From positions 1-32,918 of the forward strand of contig JANWZQ010000178.1 of assembly GCA_025054835.1 (NCBI GenBank): a stretch of 32,918 nucleotides of DNA, given 5' to 3'. Below the pieces are notes generated by a model that saw nothing but the letters and a program-made list of their open reading frames with translations, did not search any database and was not told the origin of the DNA. The DNA is from Chthonomonadaceae bacterium (lineage in GTDB: Bacteria; Armatimonadota; Chthonomonadetes; Chthonomonadales; Chthonomonadaceae). Below are positions 15,198 through 22,803 of the stretch, piece by piece. The translations under genes were made by a program, and so were the position numbers. The number at the start of each line of letters is the position of its first letter. The first letter of the stretch is position 1.

Positions 15198-16108
15198 TTG
15201 GACATTGTCCGCGGTGCAGTACGCCTCTGGAGCAGACGACAGTGGGCACAGTGCATGTGGACGGGTGCCACGGTTGCGGCGGGGTGTGGTTTGATCATCG
15301 GGAGCTGGGGCAGATTGCGCAGGCGCACGCGGCGGATCTGAAGGAGCTGGATGCACGTTTTGTGCCGGGTGCCGGAGTGCTGGCGGACGGGAACATGCTG
15401 TGCCCGGTGTGTGACGTGGTGCTGTTTGAGTTTGAATTCAAGCACTCGCCGGGGATCAAGCTGGATGCCTGCCCGCAGTGCCGGGGCATCTGGGCGGACA
15501 ACGGGGAGCTGATGGCAATTTATGATCGGATCACGCGGTCGTTGTCACGCGCGGCGACGGCGGCCCGGCCGGCAGTGCGCACGCTATCGACGCGTCAGAA
15601 GGCTCGTCAGGCGATGCACTTCCTGGTAAGCCGGCAGTGCAGTGGGTGCGGGGAGGCGAATCCGCGTGGCAGTCTGGTGTGCTGGGCCTGCGGGAAGGTG
15701 CTAGCCGGGCAGCAGGATAAGGAGTGCCCGGATTGTGAGATCCCGTTGCAGTCGCATACATTTGACGCGGTGGGTACCGTGGATATCTGCCCGGCATGTT
15801 GCGGGGTGTGGCTGGATCATCGGGAGCTGGCCGGTGTGGTGCGGCGGACGGATGCGGAGTTGCGCCCGTTGATGGATGCGGTAAGCCGTCCTTCGGTGGC
15901 TCCGCAGGGGCGTTTGACGCCGGGGGCGGAGTATCTGTGTCCGGTATGTTCTTCGGTGCTGGAGGAACGGCAGTACGGTTACAATTCGGGTATCCGGATC
16001 GATGTGTGCGAGGAGTGCGGCGGGGTGTGGCTCGGGGCAGATGAGCTGCGCCGGACGGTGGAGTACTACCGACGGGAGCAGGGCCTCGGGGGCGATAGAG
16101 CAGTTTGA
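15194..16108 (+). CDS. Protein with four TFIIB-type zinc ribbons and a central Cys4 zinc site
   Basis: A 304-residue protein of unknown function built almost only from zinc-binding modules. Four TFIIB-like ribbons follow the pattern CPxC, about 16-19 residues, CxxC-x-G-V/I-W-x-D/A-x-x-E-L. They are at C5/C8-C25/C28, C70/C73-C93/C96, C178/C181-C199/C202 and C249/C252-C272/C275. A different Cys4 site, CSGCG with CWACG (C149/C152-C163/C166), sits in the middle between two pairs. An Arg/Ala-rich linker (about 112-146) precedes it. The A-B-x-A'-B' order looks like an internal duplication. Short two-ribbon relatives exist widely in bacteria without a known role. The start has AGGAGGAG 8 nt upstream, and the ATG overlaps the dcd stop, so the two are translationally coupled. 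Nucleic-acid or protein binding is only a guess. Confidence 0.85.
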   Translation: MIGHCPRCSTPLEQTTVGTVHVDGCHGCGGVWFDHRELGQIAQAHAADLKELDARFVPGAGVLADGNMLCPVCDVVLFEFEFKHSPGIKLDACPQCRGIWADNGELMAIYDRITRSLSRAATAARPAVRTLSTRQKARQAMHFLVSRQCSGCGEANPRGSLVCWACGKVLAGQQDKECPDCEIPLQSHTFDAVGTVDICPACCGVWLDHRELAGVVRRTDAELRPLMDAVSRPSVAPQGRLTPGAEYLCPVCSSVLEERQYGYNSGIRIDVCEECGGVWLGADELRRTVEYYRREQGLGGDRAV

Positions 16109-16128
16109 TGGGCGTTCTGTCAGAATGT

Positions 16129-16161
16129 GGGCCCCGGCAGGTAGCTTGCCTGTCGGGGCCC
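16129..16161. terminator. Hairpin between convergent zinc-ribbon and prc genes
   Basis: A 13-bp stem (arms 16129-16141 and 16149-16161, one G-T pair) with a 7-nt loop lies in the 72-bp gap between two converging genes. No good T-run follows on either strand, so it may act as a weak or factor-dependent bidirectional end, or protect 3' ends. Confidence 0.6.
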
Positions 16162-16180
16162 TTGCTGTGTTACAGTGCTG

Positions 16181-18475
16181 TCACCGGTTTCTGGCGACCG
16201 GCTTGCCGGTGGTGGTAAGTTCGATGAAGTCGGCCAGAATGCGCTTGGTCTCGTCGAGGGTGATGTCGACTTCCGGTGTTTCAGCCTCGGCGGCGTCGGG
16301 TGGGGTCTCACCATCCGGGGTGTTGAGGCGTTCGGACCGGGCGACTTTTTTCGTGCCGGGCGCGATCGGTGCGGGCAGTCCGGGTTGATCGACGTTTTTC
16401 AGAGTGATTTCGTAGATTTTCTCCCGGGACGGGGGCCGGGCAGCCAGCTCGGCCTTGCGGGCCTTGAGTTGCGCTTCCAGTTCGGCCTTCTCTTTGAGGC
16501 GTTGTGCTTCGTTGAGAGAGACAGTTTTCTGTTCCCGGGCCTTGCGGTACTGCTGCACGAGGCGTTGCCGGTAGAGCAGATCCGGGTCGGTTTTTGCCCG
16601 GGCCTGTGAGCGTGCGCGCAGTTCGTTCAGGTAGGCGTGCACGCGGTTGAGCTTCGTGAACGGCGTCGGGTCGATGGTGTCCCACGGCAGGGGGTTTTTG
16701 AGCGACTTTTCTCCGACGTCACTGTAGTTGTAGACAGAAGGGATGACGACATCCGCTGCGACGCCTTTGAGCTGCGTGGAGTGGCCTCCGGGGCGATAGA
16801 ACTTCTGGATGGTTAGCTTGAGGGCTCCCGGGTCGGTCTCCGTTTGCAGGTTATATCGCTTGAGAATGGGGGCCAGCTGCATGACGGCCTGCACGGTGCC
16901 TTTGCCGAAGGTAGTGTTGTCGCCGATGATGACGGCACGATCATAGTCCTGCAGGGCACCGGCAAGGATCTCGGAGGCAGACGCGGAGGCCTTGCTGATG
17001 AGCACGGCCAGGGGGCCGTCGTAGAGCACGCCCGGGTCCGGGTCGCTGCGTACTTCCACGCTGCCGTCCGGGTCGCGGATCTGTACGATGGGCCCCTGCT
17101 TGATGAAGAGGCCGGTAAGTCGGATGGCTTCTTCGAGGGAGCCACCGCCGTTGCGCCGGAGGTCAAGGATGATGCCGTCGACGTTTTCCGCCTTGAGCTT
17201 CCGGATGAGCCGGGCGACGTCGGTGGTGGTGCTCTTGTGTTCTCCCCGGCCGCGACCGCTCATGTCTTCGTAGAAGGAAGGCAGGTCGATGATACCGAGC
17301 CGCAGGGTTTTGCCTGCGGGCGCGGGGTATTCGATCAGGCGCGCCTTGGCGGCCTGTTCTTCCAATTTGATCTCTTCACGGACGAGGGTGACCACCTTGC
17401 GGGTGGACATGTCGGTGGCGTCGGCGGGGATGACGATCAGTCGAACGGTGGTACCTTTGGGCCCGCGGATCATGGAGACGACATGTTCGTTTTTCATGTC
17501 GATCACATCGACGGGTTCGCCATCGCCCTGCGCGACGGCGACGATGCGATCGCCGACTTTGAGTTGCTTGCTCCGTTCGGCGGGCCCTCCGGGGATGAGC
17601 TCCATGATTTTGCAGTAGCCGTCTTCGGAGCCAAGGAGTGCGCCGATGCCGAAGAGAGAGAGGCGCATGTTGATTTCGAAGTCTTCGTTGGTAGCCCGGC
17701 CCATGTAGTCGGTGTGCGGGTCGTAGACGTGGGCGAGGGCGTTCATGTAGAGCTCGAAGATGTCGTCGCTGTCCTGTTCGCGGAGGGTGCGGGCGATGCG
17801 GTTGTAGCGCCGGGTGAGGATACTGACGATTTCCTCGGGCTTTTTCTGGTTGAGCTTCTCCTGCAGGTACTCGTAGCGGAGGCGATCGCGCCAGAGTTTC
17901 TTCGCCTCTTCGAGGGTAGCGGGGCGCGGTTGCTGCTTGCGATCAATGATGAAGGTGTCGTCGCCGTCGAAGGTGAACTGCCCGGTTTTGAGCAACTCGT
18001 GGACATAGGCGAGCTGGGCGTCGAAGCGCTCCATGAAGCGTTTGAAGATCTGGTAGGCAGCCGAGACGTCGCCATGATCCACGAGGTCGCGGACCATTTT
18101 AGTGCGCATGGCCTCGAATTCCGCCACATCGCTCTGCAGGAAGTAGAGACGCATGGGGTCGAGAGCGTCCAGATAGTTATTCAGGAAGCGCGCGGTCATC
18201 TCCGGGTCATCTGGCTTGAGGGGCTTTTTGAGGTAGTGGACACTGGAGAGGATGCGCGCGGCCATTTTGGCGGTGACCCGGTTGTCCAGATCGCTGGCGG
18301 TTTTCACCTTTGTCCCGCTGCTTCCCGGTTGCTGGGACGCCAGCGCGGCCTCGCGGGGCGCGTTCATGACGAACGTCTCCTTGAGGGATGCGGCGGGCCG
18401 GAAGGGCAGGGCGCATCCTGTGAGGAGGACGCCGAGCGCGAGAGCCGGGACGATGAGGCGGGCGTTGGTTTTCAT
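16181..18475 (-). CDS. prc: Carboxy-terminal processing (tail-specific) protease, lipoprotein
   Basis: A Prc/Tsp-type serine protease of the periplasm, 764 residues, which removes or cuts proteins from their C-termini. The N-terminus MKTNARLIVPALALGVLLTG then Cys21 is a lipoprotein signal peptide, so it is anchored in a membrane. A long N-terminal Prc domain (about 60-260) ends with YDPHTDYMG. A PDZ domain follows (about 270-360, with GIGALLGSEDG). The protease core has DLRRNGGGSLEEA, then SASASEILAGALQDY with catalytic S501 and D510, and FGKGTVQ with K525, the Ser/Lys dyad region. A charged C-terminal domain with a coiled coil follows. ATG 18475 is preferred over 18493 because AAGGAT sits at proper distance. 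It is minus-strand, convergent with the zinc-ribbon gene, and 206 bp from the MFS gene. Confidence 0.93.
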   Translation of the reverse strand: MKTNARLIVPALALGVLLTGCALPFRPAASLKETFVMNAPREAALASQQPGSSGTKVKTASDLDNRVTAKMAARILSSVHYLKKPLKPDDPEMTARFLNNYLDALDPMRLYFLQSDVAEFEAMRTKMVRDLVDHGDVSAAYQIFKRFMERFDAQLAYVHELLKTGQFTFDGDDTFIIDRKQQPRPATLEEAKKLWRDRLRYEYLQEKLNQKKPEEIVSILTRRYNRIARTLREQDSDDIFELYMNALAHVYDPHTDYMGRATNEDFEINMRLSLFGIGALLGSEDGYCKIMELIPGGPAERSKQLKVGDRIVAVAQGDGEPVDVIDMKNEHVVSMIRGPKGTTVRLIVIPADATDMSTRKVVTLVREEIKLEEQAAKARLIEYPAPAGKTLRLGIIDLPSFYEDMSGRGRGEHKSTTTDVARLIRKLKAENVDGIILDLRRNGGGSLEEAIRLTGLFIKQGPIVQIRDPDGSVEVRSDPDPGVLYDGPLAVLISKASASASEILAGALQDYDRAVIIGDNTTFGKGTVQAVMQLAPILKRYNLQTETDPGALKLTIQKFYRPGGHSTQLKGVAADVVIPSVYNYSDVGEKSLKNPLPWDTIDPTPFTKLNRVHAYLNELRARSQARAKTDPDLLYRQRLVQQYRKAREQKTVSLNEAQRLKEKAELEAQLKARKAELAARPPSREKIYEITLKNVDQPGLPAPIAPGTKKVARSERLNTPDGETPPDAAEAETPEVDITLDETKRILADFIELTTTGKPVARNR

Positions 18476-18500
18476 TCCGGACAGATCCTTCATCCTGATG

Positions 18501-18512
18501 TGCTTGCAAGCA
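18501..18512. repeat. 12-bp palindrome before prc
   Basis: TGCTTGCAAGCA is a perfect palindrome just upstream of the prc Shine-Dalgarno. Its place would suit an operator or a small RNA hairpin, but a 12-bp palindrome may be chance. A second one, CCACGCGTGG, lies at 18580-18589 in the same gap. Confidence 0.3.
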
Positions 18513-18681
18513 GGCGGAATTCTGACAGAGATATAGACGTTTTGCCGACGCGGTTCGTTACCCTTTTATGAGGGAGATTCCACGCGTGGTGCGGCAAATC
18601 CTTGTGTGTCTCCGGGTTCTGAGGGGATTATCGGTGCGGGGCGCGTGATGGCGCAGTGCGATCGGTGTGTGGGTGGCGGGT

Positions 18682-20055
18682 TCAGGAGGTGCGGCAGGCT
18701 GCGTTCTCCAGGGCTTCCGTGGCGCTGGTTCGGGCGCGTTGCTGGCGCCGGTAGGATCCGAGCGATACGGCCTGGAGGCCCAGTCCGGCGAGCATGATGC
18801 CGGTGCAGATGAGGAATGCGCGCTGGAAGTTGCCTCCTGCTGCGTGGAGCAGGGGGATGGCAAGCAAGGGGGCGATGGTGCCCCGGAGGCCGAAGAAGGT
18901 GGAATGCACTGCCTGATACTGGGCTGCCTTGCCCGTCTCGGCGAACATGAGGGTGGTGTTGAGGTACCCGAGGTCGATACCGGACTGGGCGAACCCGGTG
19001 CAGGCAGCGGCGAGGTAGATCCACTGGATGGATGGGGCGAGGAGGTAGCAGATCGGGGTGAGGCAGTTGATGGTCACCGCGAGAAGGACGACTGTCAGGC
19101 TGCCGTAGCGATCCAGGAACCATCCCCAGAAGAACAGGCTGATCAACGCTGCAATGGTAAGCGCGTTGGTCATGATGCCGATCTGTGTGGGGGTGATACG
19201 GAAGTGGTCAACCTGATAGATGGGGTAGAGCGTGCCGGCGACGAGGTTGCCAAAGCCGGTGACGAACACGCTGGCGGTGAACCATCGGTAGCCCGGGTTT
19301 TCGAACACCACACGGAACGTCTCGCGCAGGAACTGCCCGACAGGCGGGGGTGGTGTGGGCGGGGTGCGGGGAAGGCGGAGGCGGCTGAACGCGCCGGCGG
19401 TGGCGATGCCGAAGGCCCCGCCCAGAGCGAACATCCAGCGGAAGTCCAGTCCAGCGTGTTCCTGCAACCATCCCATGAGAGGGGTGGTGATGAGCATGGC
19501 GCCGGTGGTACCGACGCGTACCAGGCTCATCAACCGGCCGCGGTGTTCGTCCGGGTAGATGTCTTTCATGATGGCCGTGTAGGCCGGTGTGGAGATGGAG
19601 AACAGAATGGGGGTGGCGCAGATGAGGAAGAGGAAGGCGGGGAGCTGGAACCTGCCGGTGACGAGCAGGGGGGTGAGCAGAAACAGGCCGCGGGAGACGA
19701 GCCAGGTGCGTGTGACGAAAGGGAGCTTGGCGCGCCCTTCCATCTGGCGGGCCCAGAGCAGGGCAAAGAGATAGCCAATGGCCGGCGCGGCGGAGGCCAG
19801 CCCCATCTGCCATCCGGAGGCCCCGAGGGGACCGCGGGCCAGCTGCAGGGCGAAGGACCAGATGCATCCCTGATAGATGCCAGCGCAGATGCCGGCGAGC
19901 AGGTCCCAGCGCCAGTTATACCAGACATCGTCGGGCACAGAACGCCCGAGACGGCGGCGCATCGCGCTGCAGGTGCGGGGCAGAACGCGCAGAGAGCGGC
20001 GCGCGCGCCGGCGGGTAGTTCTCGAGAGCACGGATGCCATGCGTTTCTGTGTCAT
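18682..20055 (-). CDS. Major facilitator superfamily transporter
   Basis: A 457-residue MFS membrane protein with about 12 hydrophobic segments and an unusually Arg-rich cytoplasmic N-terminus of about 45 residues before the first segment (DLLAGICAGIYQGCIWSFAL). The segment 2-3 loop has LLWARQMEGRAKLPF, and the central cytoplasmic loop has LRLPRTPPTPPPPVGQFLRE. The domain 2 loop motif FFWGWFLDRYGSLTV corresponds to the family's G-x3-D-R pattern. Sugar, drug and peptide carriers share these features, so the substrate is unknown. Its ATG overlaps the stop of the upstream ABC-2 permease (ATGA on the minus strand), so the two are translated together. The N-terminal extension may be partly wrong if a later start is used. 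Confidence 0.88.
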   Translation of the reverse strand: MTQKRMASVLSRTTRRRARRSLRVLPRTCSAMRRRLGRSVPDDVWYNWRWDLLAGICAGIYQGCIWSFALQLARGPLGASGWQMGLASAAPAIGYLFALLWARQMEGRAKLPFVTRTWLVSRGLFLLTPLLVTGRFQLPAFLFLICATPILFSISTPAYTAIMKDIYPDEHRGRLMSLVRVGTTGAMLITTPLMGWLQEHAGLDFRWMFALGGAFGIATAGAFSRLRLPRTPPTPPPPVGQFLRETFRVVFENPGYRWFTASVFVTGFGNLVAGTLYPIYQVDHFRITPTQIGIMTNALTIAALISLFFWGWFLDRYGSLTVVLLAVTINCLTPICYLLAPSIQWIYLAAACTGFAQSGIDLGYLNTTLMFAETGKAAQYQAVHSTFFGLRGTIAPLLAIPLLHAAGGNFQRAFLICTGIMLAGLGLQAVSLGSYRRQQRARTSATEALENAACRTS

Positions 20056-20942
20056 ACATCGCGTCGCTGGAAGATCGCAACACCAGCAAGCAGGGTAACC
20101 AGCACGTACCCGCCCACGTACCAGGCGTCCAGATGCGGGAGATTATGCAGGATCCCCCAGTCCCGCAGGAAGAGGGGGGAGGACCCGATGCGTCCGAACG
20201 GCCCGGTCTCGGTGACGATCTCCTCCACAGCCTCCCAGACCCACCAGGAGATGTAGCCCTGTGGCATGATGAGACTGGCTGCGTTGGCCAGCGTGCGCAG
20301 GACTTCCACATCGTACACCTGAGGGGAGCCCAGCGTGTTCAAAATGCCATCGAACCATCCAATGGCGCAGAGGGCAACCGCCAGCGAAGTGCCGAAGACG
20401 CGCTGAGCGAACGTGGAAAGGCTGAGGGTTACTGTCATGAAGACGATGGGGAAAAGGACAGAGATCAGGCCGGCCCGGAGCATCGGGGTCAGGTTGGCCC
20501 CGGTCTGGTAGGTGAGCGAAGCCCAGGCGAGCACGGTCCAGAGCAGGATGCTGCCAGTGAGGATCAGGGCCATGCCGATCCATTTGCCCAGCAGGATGTG
20601 CCACCGGGGGATCGGTCGAGGCAGGATCACGGCAAGCAGGCCGCGCTCGATCTCACCGGAGATTGCGCCTCCGGCCAGCAGGATCGCGAAGAGGCCCCCC
20701 AGCCCTTTGATAGCTGCCAGACAGAGCACGGTGATCACGCTGCGTGCCGCCGGGTAGAACTCTCCCCAGGCCTCTTCGGGATCCATGCGCCCGATTTCCA
20801 CCCGGTATTGCAGGCGTGCTTTGATGAAGAAGAGAATACCAGACAGGGCCAGCACCAGCAGGCCCAGCAGCAACGCGCCCACGAGGGTGCGTCGTCGTAC
20901 AGCCTCGGTCAGGGTCAGCCCGGCGATGGTGAAAACCGTCAT
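20052..20942 (-). CDS. ABC-2 type permease without a linked ATPase
   Basis: A 296-residue integral membrane protein of the ABC-2 permease type (NatB/GldF-like), with six predicted segments. It begins MTVFTIAGLTLTEAVRRRTL, the usual amphipathic lead-in, then LVGALLLGLLVLALSGILFF. Later come GGAISGEIERGLLAVILPRP and IPRWHILLGKWIG, the conserved intracellular stretch of this family (SxEIxxGT-like, then a PxxRxxxLxGKxxG-like segment). Normally a separate ATPase is encoded next door; none is in this window. ATG 20942 is chosen because AAAGGAG lies 5 nt upstream; an earlier in-frame ATG at 21020 would place the promoter inside the gene. It is first in an operon with the MFS gene, read from the promoter at 20976-21005. 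Confidence 0.87.
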   Translation of the reverse strand: MTVFTIAGLTLTEAVRRRTLVGALLLGLLVLALSGILFFIKARLQYRVEIGRMDPEEAWGEFYPAARSVITVLCLAAIKGLGGLFAILLAGGAISGEIERGLLAVILPRPIPRWHILLGKWIGMALILTGSILLWTVLAWASLTYQTGANLTPMLRAGLISVLFPIVFMTVTLSLSTFAQRVFGTSLAVALCAIGWFDGILNTLGSPQVYDVEVLRTLANAASLIMPQGYISWWVWEAVEEIVTETGPFGRIGSSPLFLRDWGILHNLPHLDAWYVGGYVLVTLLAGVAIFQRRDV

Positions 20943-20975
20943 GCCGCTCCTTTCGGCGTTCGGGAGGTGACACTC

Positions 20976-21005
20976 ATTGTACGCTCTGCGCACCCGTAGC
21001 GTCAA
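20976..21005 (-). promoter_or_regulatory. Sigma70-type promoter of the ABC-2/MFS operon
   Basis: On the minus strand TTGACG (21005-21000) and TACAAT (20981-20976) are separated by 18 bp, 34 bp upstream of the permease ATG. Both boxes match the consensus at five of six positions. Confidence 0.85.
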
Positions 21006-21044
21006 CGTGTCTTCCGGCACGTCGGGCAGCCCTGCACGTTGACG
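21000..21044. promoter_or_regulatory. 10-bp inverted repeat spanning two divergent -35 boxes
   Basis: CGTCAACGTG (21000-21009) and CACGTTGACG (21035-21044) are perfect inverted copies with a 25-bp centre. Each copy contains the -35 box of one of two divergent promoters. It may be a shared operator, or the result of two similar -35 regions facing each other. The match extends 4 bp beyond the -35 hexamer on each side. Confidence 0.55.
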
Positions 21045-21068
21045 GTGGCACAGGCCATCCTCTATAAT
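21039..21068 (+). promoter_or_regulatory. Sigma70-type promoter of the AAA ATPase gene
   Basis: TTGACG (21039-21044) and a perfect TATAAT (21063-21068) with an 18-bp spacer, 46 bp before the AAA ATPase ATG. Confidence 0.9.
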
Positions 21069-21114
21069 AGGGGTATCGGCACCTCTGCTTCGGATCTAAT
21101 GGAAAGGAAAGACG

Positions 21115-22788
21115 ATGGCCTCTGCGGACGTGGACAGGGAGCTTGAGACGCTCATTCGGGCACGGTATCCGATCATCTACATTGTCTCCTGGGAAGAGAA
21201 ACGCGTGGAGGACGCTCTGCGTGCGATTGCGCAGGCACGAGGCAAGAAGATTTTCTTCTGGACGATCACGCAGGGCATGGTGCTGAACCCGAACCATCGG
21301 GATAATGCCACCCGTGACCCGCTTGCTGCGCTGGACTTTGTGATGGACTCGCGGGATCAGGCGCTGTTCGTCCTGAAAGATTATCACGCGTTCATCACGG
21401 ATGTTACCGTTACGCGTCGTCTGCGCGACCTGACAGTAGCGCTCAAGACCAGCTACAAGACGTTGTTGATCCTCTCGCCGATCCTGAAACTGCCTACCGA
21501 GCTGGAGAAAGAAGTGACCGTGGTGGATTACGGTCTACCCGATATCGAGGATCTGGATCGGATCCTGGAGAGCATCATTCAGGCGGTGAAGGATAATCCG
21601 CAGGTGAACACGCAGCTGACCGAGTTCGAGCGGGACCAGATCTTGAAGGCGGCGCAGGGGCTGACCGCCAGTGAAGCGGAGAATGTGCTGGCCAAGTCGC
21701 TGGTGGAGAAGCAGCGGTTCGATGTGGATGTGATCCTGAGCGAGAAGGAGCAGATCATCCGCAAGTCGGGCATCCTGGAGTACTACCCGTTCAACGAGCA
21801 GATCGGGGATGTGGGGGGGCTGGATCTGCTCAAGGACTGGATGGAGAAGCGGACGGTAGCTTTCACCGAGAAGGCACGGGATTTCGGTCTACCAGCGCCC
21901 CGTGGCGTGCTGTTGCTGGGGGTGCAGGGGTGCGGGAAGTCGCTCTCGGCCAAAGCGATCGGCGCGCTCTGGCGCCTGCCCCTGCTGCGTCTGGATGTCG
22001 GGCGGATTTTCGGAGGGATTGTGGGGCAGTCCGAGGAGAACATGCGCAAGGCGATCCGGGTGGCCGAGTCGGTCTCTCCGGCGATCCTGTGGATCGATGA
22101 GCTGGAGAAGGGGTTTTCGGGCACACAGAGTTCCGCACAATCGGACGGGGGCACGACCAGCCGGGTGTTTGGCACGTTCCTGTCGTGGATGCAGGATAAG
22201 AAGGCGGCCACGTTTGTGGTGGCTACTTCCAACGATGTGAAGTCCCTGCCGCCGGAGTTGCTGCGAAAGGGGCGCTTCGATGAGATCTTCTTCATCGATC
22301 TGCCGTCGGAAGCGGAGCGCCGGGAGATCTTCCGGATCCATCTGAAGAAGCGGCGACGCAATCCAGACGACTTCGATCTGGACGCACTTGCGGCAGCAAC
22401 ACCCGGGTTTTCCGGCGCGGAGATCGAGGCGGCTGTGGTGGAAGCGCTCTACGATGCGTTCGATGAGACCCGTGACCTGACAACGGAGGACATTCTGAAG
22501 GCAGCGCGCAACACGTTCCCGCTCTCCATGACGATGCGCGAGCGGATCGAGGAGTTGCGCGAGTGGGCTGCAACGCGCGCCCGGCCCGCCTCCAGTGAGA
22601 AATCGGAAGATATGCTGACCATCGCGGAGGAGCTGATGCTGGCCAAGCTGGGACACACGCGCACGGGCGCGAGGCCCGTGGAGGCGTCCGGGGATGGGCA
22701 GGAGCGCCCGGCGGCGGAACCTCCAGCGGATCCTGTAGAGCGCGTCCCCGTGCTGCCGGCTACCGAGCTGCCGGGCTCCGGCACGTGA
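21115..22788 (+). CDS. Ycf46-like AAA+ ATPase
   Basis: A 557-residue AAA+ ATPase resembling the cyanobacterial and chloroplast Ycf46 group. The N-terminal domain (about 1-220), starting with ELETLIRARYPIIYIVSWEE, is typical of that group and has no known catalytic function. The AAA core has Walker A GVQGCGKS (269-276), Walker B ILWIDE (324-329), sensor-1 Asn (N373), the Arg-finger region LRKGRFDE (383-390), and sensor-2 region GFSGAEIE. ATP hydrolysis is therefore expected; the remodelled target is unknown. A Pro/Glu-rich tail of about 50 residues ends it. The Shine-Dalgarno AAAGGAAA precedes ATG 21115. It is probably co-transcribed with the NHL gene 15 bp downstream, which could be a partner. 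Group assignment is from sequence recall, not a search. Confidence 0.9.
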   Translation: MASADVDRELETLIRARYPIIYIVSWEEKRVEDALRAIAQARGKKIFFWTITQGMVLNPNHRDNATRDPLAALDFVMDSRDQALFVLKDYHAFITDVTVTRRLRDLTVALKTSYKTLLILSPILKLPTELEKEVTVVDYGLPDIEDLDRILESIIQAVKDNPQVNTQLTEFERDQILKAAQGLTASEAENVLAKSLVEKQRFDVDVILSEKEQIIRKSGILEYYPFNEQIGDVGGLDLLKDWMEKRTVAFTEKARDFGLPAPRGVLLLGVQGCGKSLSAKAIGALWRLPLLRLDVGRIFGGIVGQSEENMRKAIRVAESVSPAILWIDELEKGFSGTQSSAQSDGGTTSRVFGTFLSWMQDKKAATFVVATSNDVKSLPPELLRKGRFDEIFFIDLPSEAERREIFRIHLKKRRRNPDDFDLDALAAATPGFSGAEIEAAVVEALYDAFDETRDLTTEDILKAARNTFPLSMTMRERIEELREWAATRARPASSEKSEDMLTIAEELMLAKLGHTRTGARPVEASGDGQERPAAEPPADPVERVPVLPATELPGSGT

Positions 22789-22803
22789 TCGCTGCTGGCG
22801 TCT

